From JACDAS01 sp046262415 (GTDB lineage: Bacteria; Actinomycetota; Thermoleophilia; Gaiellales; Gaiellaceae): a stretch of DNA of 34,636 bases. The notes beneath the pieces were generated by a model. The model had not been told where the DNA came from and searched no databases. It saw nothing but the letters and a program-made list of their open reading frames with translations. The stretch is from positions 1-34,636 of the forward strand of contig JBHEMU010000163.1 of the NCBI GenBank assembly GCA_046262415.1, written 5' to 3'. Both the position numbers and the translations under genes were made by a program. Shown here one piece after another: positions 1 to 7,000 of this stretch (positions within the stretch are counted from its first letter, which is position 1; every line of letters begins with the position of its first letter).

Positions 1-233
1 ACCCCGAGGCCGCCAACCTGATGTTCAGCCTCGTCTCCGCCCGCTACGAGCGGGCCTCGATGATCGTCACCTCGAACAAGCCGTTCTCCGCCTGGGGAGA
101 GATCTTCGGCGACGAAGTCACCGCCACGGCGATGATCGACCGGCTCGTTCACCACGCAGAGATCCTCTCCCTCAAAGGCGACAGCTACCGGCTTCGCGAC
201 AAAGCCCTCGGCACACCGCCCCCACACGACTGA
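1..233 (+). CDS. istB: IS21-family helper ATPase IstB, C-terminal part
   Basis: The window opens inside this gene: the frame is open from base 3 and stops with TGA at 231-233. The visible tail contains the run LVSARYERASMIVTSNKPF, then GEIFGD and a MIDRLVHHAEILSLKGDSYRL block. This is the typical end of IstB, the AAA+ ATPase that helps the IS21 transposase IstA capture its target. The Walker motifs and the istA gene would lie left of the window. IS21-type terminal repeats follow about 70 bases downstream, which agrees with this assignment. Function is inferred from family knowledge; whether the element is still active cannot be judged from the tail. Confidence 0.9.
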   Translation, partial: PEAANLMFSLVSARYERASMIVTSNKPFSAWGEIFGDEVTATAMIDRLVHHAEILSLKGDSYRLRDKALGTPPPHD

Positions 234-298
234 CCGCCGCGCCCGCTCCGCTTCGCCCTACGGGCTCAGCTCCGCAGGCGCGGCAGGGAACCCCAGGG

Positions 299-348
299 GG
301 TTAAATTTCAACCGGCGCAGAAGGGTCAGCTTTCAACCGGCCTTGACA
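299..348. repeat. Right end of the IS21-type element
   Basis: Two direct repeats of TTTCAACCGG (306-315 and 331-340) lie 25 bases apart and are followed by CCTTGACA. IS21-family ends carry several such internal repeats and finish in TG...CA, so the element most likely ends at about 348. The matching left end and the target duplication are outside the window. Confidence 0.7.
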
Positions 349-385
349 AGCGCGACCCATTATCGGGTAGCGCCGACCTCTACTA

Positions 386-421
386 CTACTAGGAGGGGCT
401 AGCGATTCGACTAGCGAAACG
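386..421. repeat. Left arm of an inverted repeat bounding the transposase/methyltransferase segment
   Basis: Bases 386-404 (CTACTAGGAGGGGCTAGCG) match the reverse complement of 3544-3562 at 18 of 19 positions. Bases 411-421 (CTAGCGAAACG) are the exact complement of 3539-3549. Together they look like the ends or attachment sites of a mobile segment of about 3.1 kb. The rest of 349-566 shows no gene. Confidence 0.5.
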
Positions 422-522
422 GCACACGGCGCGGATCTTCACACGAACCGGCCAAGCCGATAAGCCGCGAGAGGTTGAAATGACCGTGACAGAGATGACC
501 ACAGAGCGAAATCCCGAACGGC

Positions 523-545
523 GGCAGGGGCTTACGCCCCTTGCC
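523..545 (-). terminator. Hairpin after the transposase gene
   Basis: GGCAGGGGC pairs with GCCCC-T-TGCC (one bulged base) around a 4-base loop. It lies 21 bases past the transposase stop codon. No clear T-run follows on the minus strand, so it is only a possible terminator or transposon-end structure. Confidence 0.35.
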
Positions 546-566
546 CTTCGTATCGAGTGGCGCGGC

Positions 567-1685
567 CTACGCCGCGAGCGGGACGGCTCGCGCTCGCGCG
601 AGCGCGCAGGCGAGCGTGGCGAGGATCGTCAGGTCGGCGTGCAGGGCCACGCGATCGAGGCCACGGACACGGAGCGGCGCAAGGCCCGCCTCGTGCTTCA
701 ATCGGCCGAACGCCCGCTCGACGGAGCCGCGTCCCCGGTACAGGTCGCCCCACCGCTTCGAGTCGCGCGGGACGAGCGGTTGCAGGCGATCGGCCTTGAT
801 CCAGGTGGAAAACGGAACACAGTCGCCCGTCGGGCAGCGCCACTTCGTCCGCTTCCGCTTCACGTCGGCTCCGGCGAACTTCCAGGTTCCGTGCTCGCAG
901 GTCGGCGGCTTGTGCTGCCCCTTCACGACCGCGCCAGTCTTTCGGAGCGGGATGATCGGCAGCACTTCCGCGCGCTCGCACGCCTCGTACACCGGCCCCA
1001 CGTCGTACCCCTTGTCGAGCGTGGCCGTCTCGGGTGCGAACTTCCGCTCCCGGACGCGGGCGAGCAGGTCCTCGGCGAGGCTCGATTCGTGGACTCGCGC
1101 CGTCTCGACGCGCCACGCGACGGGAAGATCGGTGCGGGCGCAGACGGCCGCATGCAGCTTGTACCCGTAGAAGCCGCCGCCCTTCCTCGTGCTCACCGCG
1201 CTCCGGTGTCCCCAGGAGGCGTCGGGATCGCTGTAGCGCTCGCGCTCCGGCCCGTTCTTCGAGAGGAAGCGCTGGCCGTTGGCGTAGGCCGGCAGGTCGG
1301 AGGCGTCGATGGCGATGTCTCGGCCGTACTCGGGCAGCCTCTCTCGGAGGGAAGCGGCGAGAGCGGTCAGGCACGCGTCCAGCGCTGGCCTGTTCTCGCG
1401 CAGCTTGGCCGCGAAGCGGTAGCAGGCGAACACGGAGGGGGAGCCGCCGAGCGTCTCCCTCAGCGCGGCATGCTCGGCGATCAGCGCCACCGTCCGCGTC
1501 CACGTCGGCAGCGCGTAGAGGCTCTTGACGAGGCAGGCCCCGACGAGCATCCGAGCGCCGTAGCCCTTCCGGCCCGTCCAGCGGAGCGCGTCAAGCTCCG
1601 CGATGAGCGCCTCGATCTCAGGCGAGTCGAGAACGGCGGAGAGTTGGGTGGCGACGGAGCGCCGTGTTACTGTCCGAGCTGCCAA
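567..1685 (-). CDS. DDE transposase (IS4/IS5-like superfamily)
   Basis: A 372-residue protein with the layout of DDE_Tnp_1 transposases. It has an N-terminal helical region (residues about 15-110), then GRDIAIDASDLPAYANG with the first catalytic Asp near residue 125. Next come a DPDASWGHRS...GYKLHAAV stretch, a LDKGYD segment with the second Asp near 200, and a C-terminal RGSVERAFGRLKHEAGL block with the catalytic Glu. The length is normal and no frameshift is visible, so it may be functional. The gene points left, away from the methyltransferase, and its first 21 codons lie antisense to the methyltransferase leader. I could not find convincing terminal inverted repeats close to it, so the borders of the IS itself are undefined. 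The exact IS family is uncertain. Confidence 0.85.
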   Translation of the reverse strand: MAARTVTRRSVATQLSAVLDSPEIEALIAELDALRWTGRKGYGARMLVGACLVKSLYALPTWTRTVALIAEHAALRETLGGSPSVFACYRFAAKLRENRPALDACLTALAASLRERLPEYGRDIAIDASDLPAYANGQRFLSKNGPERERYSDPDASWGHRSAVSTRKGGGFYGYKLHAAVCARTDLPVAWRVETARVHESSLAEDLLARVRERKFAPETATLDKGYDVGPVYEACERAEVLPIIPLRKTGAVVKGQHKPPTCEHGTWKFAGADVKRKRTKWRCPTGDCVPFSTWIKADRLQPLVPRDSKRWGDLYRGRGSVERAFGRLKHEAGLAPLRVRGLDRVALHADLTILATLACALARARAVPLAA

Positions 1686-1709
1686 GCGAGTTCACCCTCG
1701 TTTGGTCAC

Positions 1710-1748
1710 GGCCTCCGGAAGTTACAGCTTCGCGGGGGCCTCTTTTAT
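1710..1748 (+). terminator. Terminator- or attenuator-like hairpin upstream of the methyltransferase
   Basis: GGCCTCCG (1710-1717) pairs with CGGGGGCC (1733-1740), with one T-G pair, and is followed directly by TCTTTTAT. This is a good intrinsic terminator shape on the plus strand. It sits 20 bases before the methyltransferase ATG, so it either ends upstream readthrough or attenuates the methyltransferase gene. Confidence 0.5.
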
Positions 1749-1768
1749 CCGGATTTGCAGGACAAAGT

Positions 1769-3469
1769 ATGACCGGGGCATCGGACGGCACCCCGGTTTT
1801 TCCACAGCTGGCACTGTCTCCTGTGGACAAGCCGGGTACGGACGTGTCAGAGTGCCGCGTGGCCCCGGTCAGCTACCTCGAAGCCGGAGTGCTCTACTGC
1901 GACGAGAACCTCCATCGTTTGTCGCAGTTCCCAGCCGACTGCATCGACCTGATCTACCTCGACCCGCCGTTCTTCTCAAACCGCATCTACGAAGTCATCT
2001 GGGGGGACGAAGCTGAGGTACGCTCGTTCGAGGACAGGTGGGAGGGGGGCATCGGCGTCTACATCGGGTGGATGAAGGAGCGGCTGCTCGAAATGCACCG
2101 CATCTTGAAGCCGACGGGCTCGATCTACCTGCATTGCGATCAGGCGGCTAGTCACTACTTGAAGGTGATGATGGACGGCATTTTCGATAGGCGTCACTTT
2201 CGTAGTGAGATCATCTGGCGACGTACTGGATCGAACAGCGCCGCAAAGCGGTTCGGACCGCTTCACCAGACGATCCTCTACTACGTGAAGTCGGCGAAAG
2301 CTCCATTTTACCCCGTTTGTGCCCCATACACCAACGGCTACATCGCTGACTATTTCACGGAGCGAGACGAGCGCGGCCGGTATCGCCCGGTTCTCCTGAC
2401 TGGGCCAGGCACAAGAGGGGGCGACAGCGGATCGAGATGGCGTGATTACAACCCTACCTCGTCAGGGCGTCACTGGCAGCCGGCCTCCTACATTTATGAG
2501 AAATACCGAACGCTGACTGGTGACGACCTAAGCGCCTATCCTCTGATTGAAAGATTGGAGAAGCTGGATGAGGCGGGATTGATTCACTGGGCGAAGAAGC
2601 CTGGCGGTGGCGTCCCGAACTACAGGTACTACCTTGACGACGCTCCGGGCGTGGCGCTTCAAGACATCTGGGCATATCAGCCTGGTACCGAAGGAGCCGT
2701 CTATGGCCGACCTAGCGATGGGATCGACCAAGACGTGAAGTGGCTCACAACCAAGGATCGTGAGCGTCTTGGTTACCCAACGCAGAAGCCGGAAGGGGTG
2801 CTCGAACGGATCATCCGGGCGAGTAGTAAGCAGGGCGAAGTTGTCCTCGATCCATTCGCGGGCTGCGGTACCTCCATCGCTGTCGCGGAGCGCCTAAAGC
2901 GACAATGGATCGGGATCGACATTAGCCCGACGGCGGTCGGTCTAATGAAATGGCGGATGGGCAAACTCGGCGCAGACGCCAAGGTTGTTGGGATGCCGGT
3001 GAGCGTAGGACAACTCAAGGAACTCAAACACTTCGAATTCCAAAACTGGGTGATCCAGCGTTTCAATGGCACCCACTCCACCAAGAAGTCCGGCGACATG
3101 GGGATTGACGGTTATTCGTTCCTCGAACATCTCCCGATACAAGTCAAGCAATCAGAGCGGGTTGGGCGCGAGATCGTCGATAAGTTCGAGGCAGCCCTCG
3201 ACCGCGAAGGGAAAGACAAGGGCTACATCGTTGCATTTAGCTTCACGAAGGGTGCCTTCGAGGAGGCTGCCCGCGTGAAAGCAACGAAAGGCTGGACGAT
3301 CCAGCTTATCCAGGTGGCAGAGCTACTTGAGGATGCGACCGAACTCGTGACTCCGACGCCAGACGCGAGGCAGATGTTCCTTGATTTGCTCCCGAAGCCT
3401 CGCCCGAGCCAGTCCCTGCCTTCCGCCGACGAGCTTGTTGCAAGCGATCACGCTGCGGTGTTGGGGTAA
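1769..3469 (+). CDS. Beta-class DNA methyltransferase fused to an Mrr-like nuclease domain
   Basis: A 566-residue protein. The start is ATG 1769 because AGGA (1759-1762) lies six bases before it; the frame is open further upstream to 1664. The catalytic motif IV DPPF (residues 65-68) comes first, then YPTQKPE (336-342), then the SAM-binding DPFAGCGT (361-368) with GIDIS after it. This is the order of beta-class amino-methyltransferases, which make N6-methyladenine or N4-methylcytosine. After residue 425 there is a second domain with GDMGID (Asp447) and IQVKQS (Gln458, Lys460), the D...QxK arrangement of Mrr/PD-(D/E)XK nucleases. The protein may therefore both modify and cut DNA, or cut modified DNA. 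No separate restriction or specificity gene is next to it. Codons rich in A and T set it apart from its neighbours and point to transfer. The nuclease assignment is less sure than the methylase one. Confidence 0.85.
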   Translation: MTGASDGTPVFPQLALSPVDKPGTDVSECRVAPVSYLEAGVLYCDENLHRLSQFPADCIDLIYLDPPFFSNRIYEVIWGDEAEVRSFEDRWEGGIGVYIGWMKERLLEMHRILKPTGSIYLHCDQAASHYLKVMMDGIFDRRHFRSEIIWRRTGSNSAAKRFGPLHQTILYYVKSAKAPFYPVCAPYTNGYIADYFTERDERGRYRPVLLTGPGTRGGDSGSRWRDYNPTSSGRHWQPASYIYEKYRTLTGDDLSAYPLIERLEKLDEAGLIHWAKKPGGGVPNYRYYLDDAPGVALQDIWAYQPGTEGAVYGRPSDGIDQDVKWLTTKDRERLGYPTQKPEGVLERIIRASSKQGEVVLDPFAGCGTSIAVAERLKRQWIGIDISPTAVGLMKWRMGKLGADAKVVGMPVSVGQLKELKHFEFQNWVIQRFNGTHSTKKSGDMGIDGYSFLEHLPIQVKQSERVGREIVDKFEAALDREGKDKGYIVAFSFTKGAFEEAARVKATKGWTIQLIQVAELLEDATELVTPTPDARQMFLDLLPKPRPSQSLPSADELVASDHAAVLG

Positions 3470-3538
3470 ACCGTGGGCAATCTTGGGGTAACCCACCTAC
3501 AACTGCGAACCGAAACCCGCATGGTTGCGAGGCTTCCG

Positions 3539-3567
3539 CGTTTCGCTAGACCCTCCTAGTAGGAGGG
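3539..3567. repeat. Right arm of the inverted repeat; contains a near-perfect palindrome
   Basis: Bases 3544-3562 are the inverted partner of 386-404 (18/19), and 3539-3549 the partner of 411-421 (11/11). Bases 3551-3567 also form their own palindrome, CCCTCCTA-G-TAGGAGGG. The stop codon of the neighbouring minus-strand lipoprotein gene lies inside this palindrome. Confidence 0.5.
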
Positions 3568-4332
3568 AGCACGCACGACGCACGGGAGAACGGGCGGCGC
3601 GAGATGCCCCTCGCTCACGGGTGGCTCTCCCTCGCCCGCGACGACCTCGGCCCGCTGCCGAGACAGGCGTACCTCGGCCCATGTAGGTGGCGACGACGTC
3701 GCGTTCGACACCTGCAGGATCGTCGAGGAAGGATCGTCGGCCGCGCGACCGACGGCACACAGGCGTCGCGGCGGAACACGGTCTGCGACCTTCTGCAGGT
3801 AGGCCGGCGGGATCCTTCGCAGCTCGCCCGAGAGACGGCTCATGAGCGTGCGCGGGATCGTTCGCGCGTCCGACGGATCGTAGAACCGGCCGGCGTCGAC
3901 GTCGAAGCGACAGAGGGACCGCTTCCGAACCGCCGGCGGGGGCGCCGTCGCGCTCTCGGGAAAGTAGGTGACCGTCGTCCAACCGCCCTCCGGCACGGCG
4001 ATCACCATGCCGCGGCCGCGTGGGACGGAGCCGAGGTGGACGACGAACGAGGGGCGAAACCGATTCCAGCCGGCCGAGCACGAGTAGTCGCTCGTGGAGT
4101 TGACGACGTCGACGACGACGTCTCTGAGCTGGGCGTGGGCGGTCGTCGCGCCTTCGAGGAGCGCGAAGCCGTAGGCGTTGCCGCCGCCGGCCGAGCTTCT
4201 CAGGCTGCTGAGGTCGAGTCGCACGACGAACGCGTTCTCGGCGCTCGAGCCTTCCCCGCCCGCGCAGGCCGTTGCCGTCGCGACCACCGCGAGGGCGAGC
4301 ATCGCGTGACGGAGCACGGAGCGCGCAGTCAC
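3556..4332 (-). CDS. Hypothetical lipoprotein
   Basis: The start is GTG 4332, which overlaps the TGA of the nitroreductase gene as GTGA, so the two are probably translated from one mRNA. The 258-residue product begins with a lipoprotein signal: an Arg-containing n-region, the hydrophobic MLALAVVATAT, then AC at the lipobox followed by AGGEGSS. The mature part has no domain I recognise. It includes four scattered Cys residues, a GRGMVIAVPEGGWTTVTYFP stretch that looks like beta structure, and an Arg-rich second half. It is likely anchored outside the membrane. The last codons and the TAG stop run into the 3551-3567 palindrome, so the original C-terminus may have been replaced when the mobile segment arrived. 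Confidence 0.65.
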   Translation of the reverse strand: MTARSVLRHAMLALAVVATATACAGGEGSSAENAFVVRLDLSSLRSSAGGGNAYGFALLEGATTAHAQLRDVVVDVVNSTSDYSCSAGWNRFRPSFVVHLGSVPRGRGMVIAVPEGGWTTVTYFPESATAPPPAVRKRSLCRFDVDAGRFYDPSDARTIPRTLMSRLSGELRRIPPAYLQKVADRVPPRRLCAVGRAADDPSSTILQVSNATSSPPTWAEVRLSRQRAEVVAGEGEPPVSEGHLAPPVLPCVVRAPSY

Positions 4333-4853
4333 GGGAGACGCACGACCACCTCTCCGAGGGGCTTCCGGTTCGCCCGCGCGCTCCACTCCGCCGCGGATTG
4401 CGAGTCCGGGTCTCGGCGTCTTGCCGCATAGCCGAAGCCGAGCACGATCACGAGCCGGTCGTCGTCCCCCAGGCCGAGCAGCCCGGCGGCGCGCTCGGGC
4501 TCCGCGACGCCGTTCGGGCAGGAGGCGACGCCCTCGCTCCAGGCCGTCAGCATCATGTTCTGGGCGGCCCGGCCGGCGTCGAACGCCGTCGGGCCCTTGC
4601 CGGCGACGGCGAGGGCGACCGCGAGCGCGGCGGTCCGGACGTTCGCCGGCGCGTAGACCGTCTCCGCGACGCGGTCCCGGAGCTCAGGCGTCTCGATCAG
4701 CAGGAAGCGCCAGGGCTGCCGGTTGCCGGCACTGCCGGCCAACCGTCCCGCGTCGAGGATGCGGTCGACGACGTCGGCGGGCAGCGGCCGGTCGGCGTAG
4801 CGGCGCTCGTCGCGCTTGCTCGCGACCGCCAGGTAGGTGTCCACGATCGCCAT
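4329..4853 (-). CDS. Nitroreductase-family flavoprotein
   Basis: A 174-residue protein starting at ATG 4853 with AGGAG (4861-4865) correctly placed before it. The N-terminus (RDERRYADRPLPADVVDRIL, then AGRLAGSAGNRQPWRFLLI) is the classic FMN-binding start of the nitroreductase fold. A central MLTAWSEGVASCPNG segment and a C-terminal VIVLGFGYAARR...RKPLGEVV complete the family pattern. Such proteins are FMN-dependent, usually dimeric, NAD(P)H oxidoreductases. The substrate cannot be told; some relatives act on nitro compounds, quinones or cofactors. It is at the short end of the family. The lipoprotein gene is coupled directly downstream, and the FIST gene diverges 16 bases away. Confidence 0.85.
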   Translation of the reverse strand: MAIVDTYLAVASKRDERRYADRPLPADVVDRILDAGRLAGSAGNRQPWRFLLIETPELRDRVAETVYAPANVRTAALAVALAVAGKGPTAFDAGRAAQNMMLTAWSEGVASCPNGVAEPERAAGLLGLGDDDRLVIVLGFGYAARRRDPDSQSAAEWSARANRKPLGEVVVRLP

Positions 4854-4869
4854 CGTAGACTCCTGGCGA
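4854..4869. promoter_or_regulatory. Overlapping divergent start region (FIST -10 and nitroreductase RBS)
   Basis: Only 16 bases separate the two divergent start codons. TAGACT (4856-4861) stands 8 bases before the FIST GTG, as in a leaderless promoter. On the other strand the same bases carry the AGGAG ribosome site of the nitroreductase. The nitroreductase promoter must therefore lie inside the FIST coding sequence. Confidence 0.5.
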
Positions 4870-6039
4870 GTGGAGCAGAGAACGCAGACGACGAAGATCG
4901 GCGCCGGGCTCGCGAACGGCGCGGACGCCGCCGGAGCGGGGATCGAGGCCGGCCGCGAGGCGCTCGCCGGAGTCGGCGCGCGGGTGGATCTCGCCTTCTG
5001 CTTCGTGTCGGCCGACCACGGGGACGAGGCCGAGGCCGTCGCCGCCGCCGTCCGGGGCGAGCTGGAGCCCATGCACCTGCTCGGCTGCGTCGCCCAGGGC
5101 GTCGTCGCCCGCGACCGGGAGCTGCAGGAGGGCCCGGGCGTGGCCGTGTGGGCGGCCTCCCTGCCCGGGGCGGAGGTGGTCCCCTTCCACGCGCGCGGCA
5201 TCCACACCGGCGGAGGGATCGGCATCGCCGGCTTCCCGGAGCTGGACCAGCCCGATCTCGTCGCGCTGCTCGTCGATCCGTACACGTTTCCGGCGAGCGG
5301 TTTCCTCGAGCGTCTGAACGGCGACCTGCCCGGCCTGCCGCTGGTCGGCGGCATCGCCGCGGGCGGCGGGGGGCCGGGGACCCAGGCGCTGCTCCTGGAC
5401 GGGGAGGTGCACCGCGAGGGCGCCGTCGGCGTCGCGGTCTCCGGCGTGCCCGTGGCGACCGTCGTCTCCCAGGGCTGCGCCCCGATCGGCCGGGAGGCGG
5501 TGATCACGCGGTCGGAGGGGAACGTCGTGCACGAGCTGGCGGGCCAGCCCGCGCTCTCCTGGGTGCGCGCGCAGCTCGAGGCGCTGCCGCCCCGGCAACA
5601 GCTGCTCGCGGTGCGCGGGCTCCTGGCCGGAATCGTGATCGACGAGAACAAGGCCGAGTACGGGCGCGGGGACTTCCTCATGCGGGGGCTCCTCGGCGTC
5701 GACGAGGAGGAGGGCACGATCGCGGTCGGAGACCAGGTGCGGGTCGGGCAGACCCTGCGCCTGCACGTCCGGGACGCGGCGAGCGCGGGCGAGGACCTGC
5801 ACGCGGCTCTCGAGCACGCGGCCGGCGCCGGCCGGCCGGCCGGCGCGCTCCTCTTCACCTGCAACGGACGCGGGACGCACATGTTCCCGGAGCCCGACCA
5901 TGACGCCCGCGCGGTCGCGGCCACGCTTGGGACGCCGGCCACGGCCGGCTTCTTCTGCGGCGGCGAGATCGGGCCGGTGGGCGGCCGCGCCTTCCTGCAC
6001 GGCTTCACCGCCACGCTGGCAGTGTTCTTCGAGGACTAG
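4870..6039 (+). CDS. FIST-domain signal transduction protein (FIST_N and FIST_C)
   Basis: A 389-residue protein. I take GTG 4870 as start because TAGACT sits 8 bases upstream; an in-frame ATG at 4837 would lie inside the nitroreductase gene. The N-terminal part (about 5-190) contains LAFCFVSADHG, HLLGCVAQGVVA and LVDPYTFPASGFLERLN...LPLVGGIAAGG, typical FIST_N. The C-terminal part (about 200-380) has GCAPIGREAVITRSEGNVV, GDFLMRGLLGVD, LLFTCNGRGTHMF and ATAGFFCGGEIGPVGG, typical FIST_C. FIST proteins are thought to be small-ligand sensors linked to signalling. Here there is no kinase or cyclase fused or adjacent, so the partner is unknown. The second domain is complete and no break is seen. 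Confidence 0.88.
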   Translation: MEQRTQTTKIGAGLANGADAAGAGIEAGREALAGVGARVDLAFCFVSADHGDEAEAVAAAVRGELEPMHLLGCVAQGVVARDRELQEGPGVAVWAASLPGAEVVPFHARGIHTGGGIGIAGFPELDQPDLVALLVDPYTFPASGFLERLNGDLPGLPLVGGIAAGGGGPGTQALLLDGEVHREGAVGVAVSGVPVATVVSQGCAPIGREAVITRSEGNVVHELAGQPALSWVRAQLEALPPRQQLLAVRGLLAGIVIDENKAEYGRGDFLMRGLLGVDEEEGTIAVGDQVRVGQTLRLHVRDAASAGEDLHAALEHAAGAGRPAGALLFTCNGRGTHMFPEPDHDARAVAATLGTPATAGFFCGGEIGPVGGRAFLHGFTATLAVFFED

Positions 6040-6046
6040 CCGAGGA

Positions 6047-6073
6047 CTAGCGCAACATAATCTGTTGCGCTAG
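6047..6073. promoter_or_regulatory. Perfect palindromic operator of the RES toxin-antitoxin module
   Basis: CTAGCGCAACA (6047-6057) and its exact complement (6063-6073) flank the 5-base spacer TAATC. The palindrome ends 10 bases before the antitoxin ATG and overlaps a -10-like TAGGCT (6071-6076). Its place and symmetry fit autorepression by the dimeric antitoxin. A half-conserved copy with the same spacing lies before the decayed second module. Confidence 0.75.
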
Positions 6074-6083
6074 GCTGTGTCCG

Positions 6084-6416
6084 ATGCCCGTCGCCACCGC
6101 CGCCAAGATCGACGCCCTCCGCGTCGACTTCAAGTCGAACGCGCGGCTCGCCGATCTGCTCGGAGTCAGCCGCTCGCAGGTGACGCGCTGGCTGAAGGGC
6201 GCCGGGATCGACCCGCTCAACGCGGAGAAGGTCGACCTGCTCGAGCTCGTCTGGTCGAGCCTGCTGCGGGTCTACGAGCCCGAGGCCGCGCGAGCCTGGC
6301 TGCTGGGGGCGAACCCCAGCCTCGGCGATCGGCGGCCGGTCGAGCTCGTGCGCGCGGGCAAGACCGAGGAGCTGATGCGCGCGATCCGCGCCGAGCGGGC
6401 GGACTCCTTCGCGTGA
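6084..6416 (+). CDS. Antitoxin with Xre-like HTH and DUF2384 (MbcA/ParS type)
   Basis: A 110-residue protein. Residues about 18-42 (ARLADLLGVSRSQVTRWLKG) form a helix-turn-helix. The C-terminal part (EAARAWLLGANPSLGDRRPV, then ELVRAGKTEELMRAI) is the toxin-binding DUF2384 domain known from MbcA and ParS antitoxins. In known systems the antitoxin covers the active site of its RES toxin and represses the operon. Here the stop codon overlaps the toxin GTG (GTGA), so the two are made together. The start follows TAGGCT by 7 bases, so the mRNA is probably leaderless. The gene is intact, unlike its copy at 15853. Confidence 0.88.
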   Translation: MPVATAAKIDALRVDFKSNARLADLLGVSRSQVTRWLKGAGIDPLNAEKVDLLELVWSSLLRVYEPEAARAWLLGANPSLGDRRPVELVRAGKTEELMRAIRAERADSFA

Positions 6417-6958
6417 TCCTCCACCGCTGCTTCGCCTGGGCGAGGCGGGCGGGGCTTTCGGATCCGGACGGGCCGCTCTGGTTCCCGCGGGTCTTCCAGG
6501 GCGAGGGCCGGCACGACAACCCGGAGACGTACGGCTGTCTCTACCTCACCGACCGGGAGGTCTCCGGCGTGGTCGAGCAGCTCGCCCGCTTCCGCGGGCA
6601 GCGGCTGCTCGACTCCATGCTCGTCCGGCGGGGCCGCCCGCTCGCGCTGGCGGCGATCGAGCTCCCCGACGCCGCCGAGCTGGTCGACCTCGACGAGCCC
6701 TCCGTGCTGGCCGCGAACGAGCTGCGGCCCTCGCTGGTGGCGACGCGCGTGCGCGAGGTGACGCAGCCGCAGGCGCTCGCGCTGCACGGGCGTCATCGGG
6801 GCGCCGCCGGACTGCGCTGGTGGTCGGTCTACGAGTCCCTCTGGGCGAACGTGACGCTGTTCGACCGCGCTGCGCCCCAGCTCAGGCTCGAGGGCGTGCG
6901 GGCGCTCGCAGAGGACGACCCGGCTGTGCAGCAGGCCGCAGAGCTTCTCGGGCTCTGA
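6413..6958 (+). CDS. RES-domain toxin
   Basis: A 181-residue protein starting with GTG 6413, overlapping the antitoxin stop. The sequence follows the RES family: an N-terminal LHRCFAW with the conserved Arg, then RHDNPETYGCLYLTDREVSG, and a late GLRWWSVYESLWANVTLF block. RES toxins that have been studied (MbcT, ParT) attack NAD+ or ADP-ribosylate metabolic enzymes, and this function is inferred for the present one. The length is near the upper end of the family. It keeps a stretch of about 26 residues before GLRWW that is missing from the pseudogene copy at 16182-16646. Confidence 0.85.
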   Translation: MILHRCFAWARRAGLSDPDGPLWFPRVFQGEGRHDNPETYGCLYLTDREVSGVVEQLARFRGQRLLDSMLVRRGRPLALAAIELPDAAELVDLDEPSVLAANELRPSLVATRVREVTQPQALALHGRHRGAAGLRWWSVYESLWANVTLFDRAAPQLRLEGVRALAEDDPAVQQAAELLGL

Positions 6959-6965
6959 CGAAGCA

Positions 6966-6988
6966 CACCTCGCGCGCGAGACGAGGTG
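6966..6988 (+). terminator. Hairpin after the toxin gene
   Basis: CACCTCG (6966-6972) and CGAGGTG (6982-6988) pair around a 9-base loop, just past the toxin stop. There is no T-run. It could end the toxin-antitoxin transcript. Confidence 0.35.
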
Positions 6989-7000
6989 GGAGACTGAGGA

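Noticed and set aside
472..484. GGTTGAAATGACC resembling an inverted IS21 end
   Set aside because: Only a short match, no repeat array and no TG...CA terminus next to it; chance is more likely.
480..1772. 430-codon plus-strand frame opposite the transposase
   Set aside because: The minus-strand frame encodes a recognisable DDE transposase; this one is its antisense shadow.
3470..3538. Possible tRNA fragment or attachment site beside the inverted repeat
   Set aside because: No T-loop GGTTCGA, no cloverleaf pairing and no CCA end could be found.
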